From assembly GCA_905479475.1 (NCBI GenBank), contig CAJQMT010000003.1:1-42241 (forward strand): a stretch of DNA of 42,241 nt, written 5' to 3'. Positions 26,926 to 34,746 of the stretch are shown one piece after another (positions within the stretch are counted from its first letter, which is position 1; each line of letters starts with the position of its first letter). The position numbers and the translations under genes were made by a program. Source of the stretch: an uncultured Flavobacteriaceae bacterium. GTDB taxonomy: Bacteria > Bacteroidota > Bacteroidia > Flavobacteriales > Flavobacteriaceae. The notes beneath the pieces are model-generated. The model was given only the letters and a program-made list of their open reading frames with translations. It was not told where the DNA came from and did not search any database.

Positions 26926-28266
26926 ATGCAACAAGTCAAAGGACAAAAAGTTTCTTTCCAACAAATTAACAAACTTGCAATACCCTCTATCATTGCAGGG
27001 ATATCCGAACCTCTGCTCTCCATAGTGGATACAGCTGTGGTTGGGAATATTCAAGAAAATCCTACTGAAGCATTGGCAGCCGTAGGAATTGCAGGTTCTT
27101 TTATTGCAGCTATTTTTTGGGTATTGGGTCAAACACGAGCTGCTATTTCTGCGATTGTAGCCCAATATGTAGGAGAAAAAAGACTGGAAAAATTGCAAAG
27201 TTTGCCTTCCCAAATTATTTGTTTTAATCTTTTGATCAGTCTTGGGATTTATCTTTTGACTTTTTTTTTAGCACAGCAAATTTTTAGTATTTACAATGCA
27301 GAAGGTTTGGTGCTAACCTATGCGGTAGATTATTATAAAATTAGGGCCCTAGGTTTGCCCTTATCTTTATTTATATTCACAATTTTTGGAGTTTTTACAG
27401 GGATGCAAAACACCTTTTATCCCATGATGATCAGTATAGCGGGTGCATTGTTAAATGTGATTCTAGACTTTTTATTTGTCTATGGAGTCGAGGGTTTTAT
27501 TTTTCCGATGCATGTAAAGGGAGCGGCTTATGCGAGTCTCATATCACAAGGATTGATGGCGATATTGGCCTTGCGATTGCTCTATAAAAAAACTCCTTTC
27601 AAACTCAAAATAACTTTTCAATTTCACCCCGAATTGAAAAGAATGTTTGGCCTAAGCTTGAATTTGTTTTTACGAGCTTTGGCATTGCATATTACCATGT
27701 ATTTTGCAAATTCATACGCGACCAGTTATGGAGCAGCATACATTGCCGCACAAACTATCTGCTTTCAAATTTGGTTGTTTTTTGCTTTTTTCATTGATGG
27801 GTATGCTAGTGTGGGAAGTATTATTTCAGGAAAACAGAAAGGGGAAAAGAATTTTCTAGGATTACAAGTTTTGGTGAAAGACCTAAATAGGTATGCTATT
27901 GTAGTGTCCTTGATTTTAGCGTTTTTTTGTTTTTTAGGCTACAATAGCATCGGGAAAATATTTACTTCGAATACCCAAGTACTGGAAGTTTTTACCTCCG
28001 TTTTTTGGCTAGTCCTCCTTACACAGCCCATCAATGCCGTCGCTTTTGTGTACGATGGTGTTTTCAAAGGATTGGCAGAAGCAGTAGTCCTCAGAAACAC
28101 CCTTTTTATCGCTACTTTTATCGGTTTTTTACCGAGTCTGTTGTTGTGCAATCAGTACGATTTAAAATTGACAGGTATTTGGGTAGCCTTTGCCATTTGG
28201 ATGTGCTTTCGATCCGGAATATTGTTCTTTTATTTCAATCGAATTTATTTGCTTAAAAAAAGGTAA
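26926..28266 (+). CDS. MATE family efflux transporter
   Basis: 446 residues with about 12 transmembrane helices in two six-helix halves, as in the MATE (MatE/DinF) family. N-terminal features include INKLAIPSIIAGISEPLLSIVDTAVVG (TM1, with the Asp seen in Na+/H+-coupled members) and the GFLGQTRAA-like segment WVLGQTRAAISAI. TM7 starts near GLSLNLFLRALALHITMYFAN. It exports cationic or amphipathic compounds, using Na+ or H+ antiport; the substrate is unknown, and the DinF-like subgroup seems closest. The ATG follows the previous stop with no intervening base. The sequence is intact and of normal length. Confidence 0.93.
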   Translation: MQQVKGQKVSFQQINKLAIPSIIAGISEPLLSIVDTAVVGNIQENPTEALAAVGIAGSFIAAIFWVLGQTRAAISAIVAQYVGEKRLEKLQSLPSQIICFNLLISLGIYLLTFFLAQQIFSIYNAEGLVLTYAVDYYKIRALGLPLSLFIFTIFGVFTGMQNTFYPMMISIAGALLNVILDFLFVYGVEGFIFPMHVKGAAYASLISQGLMAILALRLLYKKTPFKLKITFQFHPELKRMFGLSLNLFLRALALHITMYFANSYATSYGAAYIAAQTICFQIWLFFAFFIDGYASVGSIISGKQKGEKNFLGLQVLVKDLNRYAIVVSLILAFFCFLGYNSIGKIFTSNTQVLEVFTSVFWLVLLTQPINAVAFVYDGVFKGLAEAVVLRNTLFIATFIGFLPSLLLCNQYDLKLTGIWVAFAIWMCFRSGILFFYFNRIYLLKKR

Positions 28267-28271
28267 CTTTG
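28264..28271 (+). promoter_or_regulatory. -7 box at the enoyl-CoA hydratase start
   Basis: TAACTTTG, an exact TAnnTTTG match overlapping the MATE stop codon, with AACT before the ATG at 28276. No TTG at 17-23 bases upstream (a TTTG lies 12 away), so this may be chance. Confidence 0.35.
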
Positions 28272-28275
28272 AACT

Positions 28276-29031
28276 ATGAACACAGGAAGCGTACACACTC
28301 AGATTGTTGCAAAAGTTGCGACACTTACTTTTTTTCATCCAGCGAGCAATTCTTTGCCTAGTGATTTGTTAAGAAAAATAACTGAGGAACTCATTTCTTT
28401 GGGTCAAAACGAAGAAGTACAAGTAATTCTTCTAAAAAGTGACGGAGAAAAAACATTCTGTGCAGGTGCTTCTTTTGACGAATTGTTGGCGATAGATTCC
28501 GAAGAAAAAGGAATCCTCTTTTTTATGGGGTTTGCGCATTTGATCAACGCGATACGTTCTTGTACCAAAGTTGTAATTGGATTGGTACAGGGAAAGGCTG
28601 TTGGGGGCGGCGTGGGTTTACTTTCCGCCTGTGATTATTGTCTAGCTACGGAAGAAGCGGCCGTCAAATTATCCGAATTGTTCATCGGGATTGGAGCTTT
28701 TGTCATCGAACCTGCAGTGACAAGAAAACTAGGAAAATCCGCGTTTTCAACCCTTACTTTAGAAGCGACAGAGTGGCATTCTGCGCAGTGGGGATTGGAC
28801 AAAGGATTGTTTTCAAAAGTCTTTCCAAGCATTGAAGAGATGGAGGTGGCTGGTGAGAAATTGAGTACAGCTTTGGCCAGCTATTCTCCAGAAGCTCTTT
28901 TGGAAATGAAAAAAGTCTTTTGGGAAGGTACTGAACATTGGGATACACTTTTGAAAGAACGTGCAGCAATCAGTGGAAAGCTCGTATTGTCTAAATTCAC
29001 CAAAGAAACTTTGCAAAAATTCAAGAAGTAA
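28276..29031 (+). CDS. Enoyl-CoA hydratase/isomerase (crotonase) family protein
   Basis: 251 residues, normal crotonase length. The CoA-binding and oxyanion features are present: DGEKTFCAGASFDEL (G64 region) and the second oxyanion segment GKAVGGGVGLLSACD (107-120). Aligned to rat enoyl-CoA hydratase, Glu164 is kept as E134 (KLSELFIG), but the Glu144 position is G114. Single-Glu crotonases catalyse isomerisation, hydration or other chemistry, so the reaction is open; methylglutaconyl-CoA hydratase-like activity is sometimes assigned to such sequences. It follows the MATE gene by 9 bases and may also have its own promoter at 28264-28271. No other fatty-acid gene is near. Confidence 0.87.
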   Translation: MNTGSVHTQIVAKVATLTFFHPASNSLPSDLLRKITEELISLGQNEEVQVILLKSDGEKTFCAGASFDELLAIDSEEKGILFFMGFAHLINAIRSCTKVVIGLVQGKAVGGGVGLLSACDYCLATEEAAVKLSELFIGIGAFVIEPAVTRKLGKSAFSTLTLEATEWHSAQWGLDKGLFSKVFPSIEEMEVAGEKLSTALASYSPEALLEMKKVFWEGTEHWDTLLKERAAISGKLVLSKFTKETLQKFKK

Positions 29032-29108
29032 GAAGTAAGTCCACTTCTGAGCTTGTCACATCTCCACAAACTCCTATGAAAAATCAATAAAACACTGAGA
29101 ATATTTCA

Positions 29109-29116
29109 TACCTTTG
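29109..29116 (+). promoter_or_regulatory. -7 box placing transcription start at the queD ATG
   Basis: TACCTTTG, an exact TAnnTTTG match, followed by only TGGG before ATG 29121. No good TTG upstream. It predicts a leaderless mRNA. Confidence 0.5.
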
Positions 29117-29120
29117 TGGG

Positions 29121-29573
29121 ATGAATAAAATTAGAATTACCAAGCAATTTGAATTTGAAACTGGACATGCCTTGTACGGTTACGATGGGAAATGTAGAAA
29201 TGTACATGGGCATAGTTACAAGCTTTCAGTGACTGTTATTGGAACCCCTATTGAAGATAAAAACAATGTGAAATATGGGATGGTAATTGATTTTACAGAT
29301 TTGAAAAAAATTGTAAAAGAGCAAATCGTAGATGCCTTTGATCATTCGACGGTTTTTAATAAAAATACACCACATCTTGAATTGGCACATGAGCTACAAT
29401 CTAGAGGACATAGTGTTATTTTGGTTGACTACCAGCCGACTAGTGAAATGATGTTGGTTGATTTTGCAGCAAAAATTAAGGGAAAATTACCAGAAGAAAT
29501 CAAATTGTATTCACTACGTTTGCAAGAAACAGCAACTTCTTATGCGGAGTGGTTTGCTGATGAAAATAGTTAA
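29121..29573 (+). CDS. queD: 6-carboxy-5,6,7,8-tetrahydropterin synthase (QueD)
   Basis: 150 residues. Converts dihydroneopterin triphosphate to 6-carboxytetrahydropterin in queuosine (preQ0) synthesis; T-fold, zinc enzyme. Zinc ligands H16 (FETGHALYG), H29 and H31 (NVHGHSY), and catalytic C25 (GKCRNVHG) are visible, with the DHSTVFN histidine (H75) and the late LRLQETATSYAEW Glu. C25 in the CxxxHGH motif distinguishes QueD from eukaryotic 6-pyruvoyl tetrahydropterin synthase, though related bacterial forms exist. No other queuosine gene is in the window. It converges on pth with 9 bases between. Confidence 0.92.
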   Translation: MNKIRITKQFEFETGHALYGYDGKCRNVHGHSYKLSVTVIGTPIEDKNNVKYGMVIDFTDLKKIVKEQIVDAFDHSTVFNKNTPHLELAHELQSRGHSVILVDYQPTSEMMLVDFAAKIKGKLPEEIKLYSLRLQETATSYAEWFADENS

Positions 29574-29582
29574 ACACTAAAA

Positions 29583-30158
29583 CTACAGTTCTAGCGGACC
29601 ATTGAATTGATTCATGGTATTTCCGAGACCCGATGTTCCAAACGATTTTACCAAATTGGATCCTTTTAGTAACAATTCAGGCAAATAACGCTTTTCTTCT
29701 TTGATCCATTCCCCTAACACATAGTTGGATTGTTTTCCTTTGGAAAAATTGGCACTGACTCCAAAACGAAAACGAGCATAACTTTGATTGTTCAATTTTT
29801 CATTGATGTCCTTTAGCCCATTGTGTCCTCCGGCACTTCCTTTTGCTTTTAGACGAAAAGTTCCAAAATCCAAATTCAAATCATCTGAAATGACCAGTAA
29901 ATTTTCAAGCTTAATTTTTTCTTTGTCAAGCCAATATTTTACCGATTTTCCACTTAAATTCATATAAGTAGAAGGTTTTAGTAGGAGAAATGTTTTGCCC
30001 TTGAAACGGAAAGAAGCCAGGTCTCCCAATTTTTCTGTTTGAAAAGAAACACTTTCCGAGGCGGCCAATTCGTCCAAAATTTTGAAGCCGATATTATGGC
30101 GTGTATTTTCGTAATCTGCGCCAATGTTACCAAGACCAACAATTAAAAATTTCTTCAT
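29583..30158 (-). CDS. pth: Peptidyl-tRNA hydrolase
   Basis: 191 residues. Recycles peptidyl-tRNA released from stalled ribosomes. Catalytic and substrate residues are present: N11 (VGLGNIG), H21 (NTRHNIGF), N67 (STYMNLSG), D92/D93 (SDDLNLDFG) and GSAGGHNGLK. Length and motifs are typical. It lies downstream of rplY on the same strand, but a clear terminator at 30198-30230 lies between, so it may have its own promoter (a TATTTTTA stretch is present in the gap). The pth-rplY-prs gene order is common in bacteria. Confidence 0.96.
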   Translation of the reverse strand: MKKFLIVGLGNIGADYENTRHNIGFKILDELAASESVSFQTEKLGDLASFRFKGKTFLLLKPSTYMNLSGKSVKYWLDKEKIKLENLLVISDDLNLDFGTFRLKAKGSAGGHNGLKDINEKLNNQSYARFRFGVSANFSKGKQSNYVLGEWIKEEKRYLPELLLKGSNLVKSFGTSGLGNTMNQFNGPLEL

Positions 30159-30197
30159 TTTTTTTGGGGTGAATTTGGATTTAAAAATAGCAAAAAA

Positions 30198-30230
30198 AAA
30201 GGTTCATCTTGAAAATCAAAATGAACCTTT
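30198..30230 (-). terminator. Terminator of prs-rplY
   Basis: Hairpin with a 10-bp outer stem (AAAGGTTCAT and complement) and an inner TTGA/TCAA stem, followed on the minus strand by a run of T's (the A run at 30192-30200). Lies between rplY and pth. Confidence 0.85.
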
Positions 30231-30248
30231 GTAAAATTTGTTGAAAAA

Positions 30249-30857
30249 TTATTCAGCAGCAGCTTCTTCTGTAGCTTCTTCTGCAGCTTCTTCTTCAGCA
30301 GGAGTAGTAGCAGCACGTGACATTCTCACCTGAGCCACGACCGTGTTTTCAGGATGTAAAATAGTACAGTTTTGTGCATTTACTTCACTTACAAATAATT
30401 TATCTCCGATTTCTAATTTAGAAATATCAGCTTCGATCGTGTCCGGCAAGTTTGCAGGCAACGCCTTCACTTTCAGTTTACGCTTTGGAAAACGTAAAGA
30501 TCCACCAATGATTACCCCTGGTGCATTTCCTAACAACGTAACAGGAATTTCCATCGTAACTTCTTTGTCGTCAAACAATTGATAGAAGTCAATGTGTAAA
30601 ATTTTGTCATTTACTGGGTGAAATTGGATGTCTTGTAAAATACAAGTAACCGCTTTTTCTCCTTCCAACTCAATCGTTGCAGTATATACATTTGGAGTGT
30701 ATACCAAGTTTTTAAAAGCTTTTTCTTCAGCTGAAAAATGAATGGCATTTTCTCCTCCGTATAATACGCAAGGTACCTTGTCAGCATTACGTAGTGCTTT
30801 TGTAGCAGCTTTTCCTACGCTTTCTCTTTTCGATCCTTTGATTGTAATAGATTTCAT
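30249..30857 (-). CDS. rplY: 50S ribosomal protein L25/general stress protein Ctc
   Basis: 202 residues, the long CTC/TL5-type L25. The N-terminal 5S rRNA-binding beta-barrel is about residues 1-90 ([31 protein letters not shown]) and the C-terminal TL5 domain about 95-185 ([23 protein letters not shown]). The last 20 residues are an Ala/Glu-rich acidic tail, as in other Bacteroidota. It is 23 bases downstream of prs, so the two are cotranscribed, an arrangement seen widely. Confidence 0.97.
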   Translation of the reverse strand: MKSITIKGSKRESVGKAATKALRNADKVPCVLYGGENAIHFSAEEKAFKNLVYTPNVYTATIELEGEKAVTCILQDIQFHPVNDKILHIDFYQLFDDKEVTMEIPVTLLGNAPGVIIGGSLRFPKRKLKVKALPANLPDTIEADISKLEIGDKLFVSEVNAQNCTILHPENTVVAQVRMSRAATTPAEEEAAEEATEEAAAE

Positions 30858-30880
30858 TATATATAGTAATTGTTAATTAT

Positions 30881-31822
30881 TTACAGTAAAAAATGGTCGC
30901 TAATGGACTTGTTGTTTTGTACTTGTTGCATAATCTCCGCGAACAAGGGCGCGCAAGATACAACTTTTATTTTAGAACTCTGTTTTTTCAATGGAATGGA
31001 ATCCGAAACAACCAATTCTAATAATTTAGATGCCTCAATCCTTTCATACGCATTTCCAGAAAGCAATGGATGTGTGATGATGGCACGTACACTTAAAGCC
31101 CCTCTCTCTACCATCAAGTCTGCAGCCTTTACAAGTGTTCCGCCAGTATCAATCATATCATCTACCAGAATAACGTGTTTGCCTTCTACATGACCAATCA
31201 ATTCCATGGTGTCGATGATGTTGGCTTTCAAACGTTGCTTGTAGCAGATAACCACCTCGCTTTGCAAATATTTAGAATAGGCATAAGCTCTTTTAGAACC
31301 TCCCATGTCAGGAGAGGCCATAGTAATATTGTCCAACCCCAAACTTTCAATATACGGCAAGAAAATAGTAGAACCGAATACGTGGTCTACTGGTTTTTCA
31401 AAAAACCCTTGAATTTGATCTGCGTGTAAATCCATGGTCATGATACGAGTAGCTCCTGCTGTTTGCAAAAGATTGGCAACCAATTTGGCTCCAATGGCTA
31501 CACGCGGTTTGTCTTTTCTGTCTTGACGTGCCCATCCGAAATACGGCATCACAGCAGTGATGTGTCTGGCAGATGCTCTTTTAGCAGCATCTAAAATCAA
31601 CAACATTTCCATCAGGTTGTCTGAACTGGGAAAGGTAGATCCGACAATAAATACACGTCGTCCACGCACAGACTCCTCAAAAGCCGGTTGAAATTCTCCA
31701 TCGCTGAAACGAGAGATGTTAATATTTCCAAGTTCCGTTCCGTAGGCTTTTGCAATATTTTGTGCCAATTCAAAGCTTTGTTCGCAAGCAAAAACTTTCG
31801 GTGCTAATTGAGTGCTAGACAT
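30881..31822 (-). CDS. prs: Ribose-phosphate pyrophosphokinase
   Basis: 313 residues. Makes PRPP from ribose 5-phosphate and ATP for nucleotide, histidine and tryptophan synthesis. Visible are the PRPP-synthetase loop GWARQDRKDKPRVAIGAKLVA, the MDLHADQIQGFF signature and the PRPP-binding VILVDDMIDTGGTLVKAA. The N-terminal half has the SRFSDGEFQPAFEESVRGR segment. Full length, no anomalies. First gene of prs-rplY. A minus-strand TATTTTTG box at 31866-31873 is a candidate promoter, about 44 bases before the ATG. Confidence 0.97.
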   Translation of the reverse strand: MSSTQLAPKVFACEQSFELAQNIAKAYGTELGNINISRFSDGEFQPAFEESVRGRRVFIVGSTFPSSDNLMEMLLILDAAKRASARHITAVMPYFGWARQDRKDKPRVAIGAKLVANLLQTAGATRIMTMDLHADQIQGFFEKPVDHVFGSTIFLPYIESLGLDNITMASPDMGGSKRAYAYSKYLQSEVVICYKQRLKANIIDTMELIGHVEGKHVILVDDMIDTGGTLVKAADLMVERGALSVRAIITHPLLSGNAYERIEASKLLELVVSDSIPLKKQSSKIKVVSCAPLFAEIMQQVQNNKSISDHFLL

Positions 31823-31865
31823 GTGATAGATGTTTAAAAGGGTTGTATCTAATTGTTCGAGGTTG

Positions 31866-31873
31866 CAAAAATA
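31866..31873 (-). promoter_or_regulatory. Candidate prs promoter, -7 box
   Basis: Minus-strand TATTTTTG, exact TAnnTTTG. No clear TTG at the usual distance. Confidence 0.45.
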
Positions 31874-31916
31874 AAAAATAATTTTACGGGGCCCCTTATA
31901 TTTTTAAATAAATGTA

Positions 31917-31945
31917 TTTGAAATTCAATTTTTTTTTTACATTTG
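31917..31945 (+). promoter_or_regulatory. Promoter of tRNA-Leu
   Basis: TTTG (31917-31920), 17 bases including a T tract, then TACATTTG (31938-31945). The predicted start near 31949 is about 15 bases before the mature tRNA. Confidence 0.6.
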
Positions 31946-31963
31946 CAATCCAATTACGAAAAT

Positions 31964-32045
31964 GCCTTGGTGGCGGAATTGGTAGACGCGCTGGATTCAA
32001 AATCCAGTTCTTTCGGGAGTGTGGGTTCGATTCCCACCCAAGGTA
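31964..32045 (+). tRNA. tRNA-Leu (anticodon CAA)
   Basis: 82 nt class II tRNA. Acceptor stem GCCTTGG pairs with CCAAGGT (one terminal G-U). The D-arm is GCGGAATTGGTAGACGC, the anticodon stem CTGGA/TCCAG holds loop TTCAAAA (anticodon CAA, reads TTG), the variable arm is short (TTCTTTCGGGA), and the T-arm is GTGGG/CCCAC with loop TTCGATT. The discriminator is A and CCA is not encoded. A hairpin terminator follows within two bases. Confidence 0.95.
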
Positions 32046-32046
32046 C

Positions 32047-32076
32047 AAAAGTCGACTTTTTAAGTCGGCTTTTTTA
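32047..32076 (+). terminator. Terminator of tRNA-Leu
   Basis: AAAAGTCGACTT, loop TTT, AAGTCGGCTTTT: a 12-bp stem with one G-U pair followed by T's. It begins two bases after the tRNA discriminator base. Confidence 0.8.
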
Positions 32077-32114
32077 TTGCTTATTACTGCTGATATTTTG
32101 TATTCAAAGCGCAT

Positions 32115-32153
32115 AAAAAAAGCCGTTTCCAAGAGTAGGAAACGGCTTTTTCT
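32115..32153. terminator. Bidirectional terminator between tRNA-Leu and asd
   Basis: 14-bp stem AAAAAGCCGTTTCC with its complement around a 7-base loop, A-rich on one side and T-rich on the other, so it can end transcription from either strand. It lies 16 bases beyond the asd stop. Confidence 0.85.
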
Positions 32154-32168
32154 TTTTGGAAAACCAAA

Positions 32169-33158
32169 TTACACCAATTCGTTCGCAACTAGGTATTCTG
32201 CAATTTGAATAGTATTTGTCGCCGCTCCTTTTCTCAAGTTGTCTGCAACAATCCACATATTCAATGTGTTTGGTAGAGATTCATCTCTACGGATACGCCC
32301 TACAAAGACTTCGTCTTTTTCGTGTGCATAGGTTGGCATTGGATAGGTGTTGGTGTCCAGGTTGTCTTGTACAACCACTCCTGGAAAATCATGCAATAAT
32401 TGACGCACTTCCGCCTCGTCAAAATCGTTTACAAATTCTACATTCACCGATTCAGAATGTCCACCAGCAGTAGGAATTCGGACCGCAGTAGCTGTCACGG
32501 CAAACGAATTGTCGCGTAAAATTTTCTTAGGTTCTTTCACCAACTTCATTTCTTCTTTGGTGTACCCATTTTCCATAAAAACATCACAGTGAGGAATTGC
32601 ATTGCGGTTGATTGGGTAATGGTAAGCCATTTCACCTTCGATTCCTTTTGTTTCGTTTTCCAATTGTCTTACAGCGGCCACTCCTGTTCCTGAAACCGAT
32701 TGGTAAGTAGAAACGATCAGTCGTTTCATTTGGTATTTTTGGTGCAAAGGAGCCAGCGCCATCACCAATTGAATGGTAGAACAGTTTGGGTTTGCGATAA
32801 TTTTATCCTCTTTGGTCAATACATCTCCGTTGATCTCAGGAACGACTAGCTTTTTCGTTGGATCCATTCTCCATGCAGAAGAATTGTCCACAACAGTTGT
32901 TCCAGCTGCAGCAAATTTTGGCGCCCATTCGATAGAAGTATCACCACCTGCTGAAAACAAAGCAATGTCTGCATTCATAATAACAGCATCTTCTAAGGTT
33001 ACCACCGTGTATTCTTTTCCTTTGAAAGGGAGTTTTTTACCTGCAGATCTCGCAGAAGCCACAGGGATTAATTCCGTTACAGGAAAATTTCTTTCTTCTA
33101 ATACTTTCAACATGACGGTTCCTACCATTCCAGTAGCACCCACGACAGCTATTTTCAT
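32169..33158 (-). CDS. asd: Aspartate-semialdehyde dehydrogenase
   Basis: 329 residues. Reduces aspartyl phosphate to aspartate semialdehyde with NADPH, the branch point to lysine/diaminopimelate, threonine and methionine. The N-terminal dinucleotide-binding GATGMVGTVMLKVL (7-20), catalytic C126 in IANPNCSTIQ, and catalytic H234 in AGGHSESVNV are all present. Length fits the bacterial family with the short insert. Monocistronic, ended by the 32115-32153 hairpin. A near-consensus AATCTTTG lies on the minus strand about 35 bases upstream of the ATG. Confidence 0.97.
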   Translation of the reverse strand: MKIAVVGATGMVGTVMLKVLEERNFPVTELIPVASARSAGKKLPFKGKEYTVVTLEDAVIMNADIALFSAGGDTSIEWAPKFAAAGTTVVDNSSAWRMDPTKKLVVPEINGDVLTKEDKIIANPNCSTIQLVMALAPLHQKYQMKRLIVSTYQSVSGTGVAAVRQLENETKGIEGEMAYHYPINRNAIPHCDVFMENGYTKEEMKLVKEPKKILRDNSFAVTATAVRIPTAGGHSESVNVEFVNDFDEAEVRQLLHDFPGVVVQDNLDTNTYPMPTYAHEKDEVFVGRIRRDESLPNTLNMWIVADNLRKGAATNTIQIAEYLVANELV

Positions 33159-33392
33159 TCTTTTAAATTTTAGATAATCGTTATTTTTGAGGATGCAAAG
33201 ATTGCACTTTTCTGCGTTCTAACACAGGGAGTTGTGTAAAAAATACTGTCTTTGTTTAATTTTCATCAAATTTAAAATAAATGTGAATTATTTCACAAAC
33301 TGAAAAGAGGAGAAAGACCCTTGATAGGAACTATTTTTGCCCATTTTTGCGAACAATGTGAAACTCTTGCGAATAAAATGAAAAGCGCACTC

Positions 33393-33420
33393 TTGCAGCC
33401 CAATAAAATTCTTATTTTTG
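33393..33420 (+). promoter_or_regulatory. Candidate trhO promoter
   Basis: TTG (33393-33395), 17 bases, then TATTTTTG (33413-33420), about 33 bases before the trhO ATG. A second TATTTTTG lies at 33332-33339. The rest of the 295-base divergent gap 33159-33453 shows no hairpin or ORF. Confidence 0.5.
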
Positions 33421-33453
33421 CCATAATATTTGTGTAACTAAAATTGGTATAGC

Positions 33454-34485
33454 ATGCAACTGTACAATAAGTTAAGCGCAGAAGAACGTGCGCAATTAAT
33501 AGACGAAGCCGGAAAAGACCGCTTGACCCTTTCTTTCTATCAGTATTTCAAGATAGAAGACCCCCAACTTTTTAGAGACCATCTTTTTTTGGAGTGGGAT
33601 GCCTTAGAGGTTTTAGGAAGAACTTATGTTTCCTATGAGGGGATCAATGCGCAGATTTCAGTACCCGCTGAAAAATTTCTTGAATTAAAAGCCCAATTAG
33701 ACGGTACTTCTTTTTTGAAAGACATTCGCTTGAACGTTGCCGTGGAACAAGACAATAAGTCTTTTTTAAAACTAAAAATAAAAGTAAGGAATAAAATTGT
33801 TGCAGATGGTTTGGAAGACGACACCTTTGATGTGACAGATATAGGTGTGCATTTAAAAGCCGCAGAGTTTAACAAAATGTTGCAAGATCCAAACACGGTT
33901 TGTGTGGACATGCGGAACCATTATGAAAGTGAAATTGGACATTTTGAAGGTGCGGTTACACCAGATGTAGATACCTTTCGAGACTCTTTGGATTTGATTG
34001 AAGAAGATTTGAAAGAGCACAAAGAAGACAAAAATTTATTGATGTATTGTACCGGTGGAATTCGCTGTGAAAAGGCGAGTGCTTACTACAAACACAAAGG
34101 ATTTAAGAATGTTTTTCAATTGGAAGGAGGAATCATCAATTACGTACGTCAAATAGAAGAAAGTGGTCTTGAAAATAAATTCAAAGGAAAGAATTTTGTG
34201 TTTGATCACCGCAGAGCAGAGCGTGTTTCTGAAGATGTGGTTTCCAACTGTCACCAATGCGGGGCTCCTTGTGATACACATGTCAACTGTGAGAACGAAG
34301 CCTGCCACTTACTATTTATTCAATGCAGTTCTTGCCAAGAAAAAATGAATACCTGTTGCTCTGAAGAGTGTAAAGAAATTGCGAGCCTGCCTTTTGAAGT
34401 TCAAAAAGAACTCCGAAAAGGCAAAGGGAATAGCAATAAAATTTTCAAAAAAGGGAGGTCTGAGGCTCTAAAATTTAAGAAATAA
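33454..34485 (+). CDS. trhO: tRNA uridine(34) hydroxylase, rhodanese family (TrhO)
   Basis: 343 residues. Oxygen-dependent hydroxylation of U34 in several tRNAs, the first step to cmo5U/mo5U (E. coli YceA family). The N-terminal acylphosphatase-like domain is about 20-115 (YVSYEGINAQISVPAE). The rhodanese domain is about 125-235 with active-site loop CTGGIRCEKA (C199, C204). The C-terminal Cys-rich region (about 260-310) has repeated CxxC pairs (NCHQCGAPCD, CENEACH, QCSSCQEK, CCSEEC), a likely metal-binding knuckle found in this family. Alone on its transcript. Naming as TrhO is from the family. Confidence 0.92.
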   Translation: MQLYNKLSAEERAQLIDEAGKDRLTLSFYQYFKIEDPQLFRDHLFLEWDALEVLGRTYVSYEGINAQISVPAEKFLELKAQLDGTSFLKDIRLNVAVEQDNKSFLKLKIKVRNKIVADGLEDDTFDVTDIGVHLKAAEFNKMLQDPNTVCVDMRNHYESEIGHFEGAVTPDVDTFRDSLDLIEEDLKEHKEDKNLLMYCTGGIRCEKASAYYKHKGFKNVFQLEGGIINYVRQIEESGLENKFKGKNFVFDHRRAERVSEDVVSNCHQCGAPCDTHVNCENEACHLLFIQCSSCQEKMNTCCSEECKEIASLPFEVQKELRKGKGNSNKIFKKGRSEALKFKK

Positions 34486-34614
34486 AAACCAAGTTACGAG
34501 CAGAAATAGTGGTATTGAAGCCTTTCTGTTTTTCTTGAAAAAAAGTCAAAATAGGGTTTGAAAAATAAAAAGTAGAGAAGTAAAAACAGCATTTTATAAT
34601 TTTTATTTTTATGC

Positions 34615-34622
34615 TATCTTTA
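34615..34622 (+). promoter_or_regulatory. Candidate ricT-gldH-pbp promoter, -7 box
   Basis: TATCTTTA, one base off consensus, 120 bases before ricT. No TTG at the usual distance. Weak. The 257-base gap 34486-34742 otherwise holds only a 16-codon frame at its end. Confidence 0.3.
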
Positions 34623-34695
34623 CGGATTAAAGGAAATTTGAAAAAGTGTTTTGTAAAACTCAATCTACGAGTTTGTTAGCTATTTCTAATTGAAT

Positions 34696-34746
34696 ATGAA
34701 TATACGTGCTGTATCAAAAAGCAGCATCCAAAATATAAAAATATGA
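34696..34746 (+). other. 16-codon open frame overlapping the ricT start
   Basis: MNIRAVSKSSIQNIKI then TGA, whose TGA overlaps the ricT ATG in ATGA. It could couple translation into ricT or be chance. No family is recognised. Confidence 0.25.

Noticed and set aside
31888-31895. GGGGCCCC palindrome upstream of prs in AT-rich sequence
   Set aside because: Striking by composition but only 8 bases and single copy; no partner feature.
34500-34534. CAGAAA...TTTCTG pairing with T run after trhO as a terminator
   Set aside because: Six-base stem with a 16-base loop is too weak to claim.
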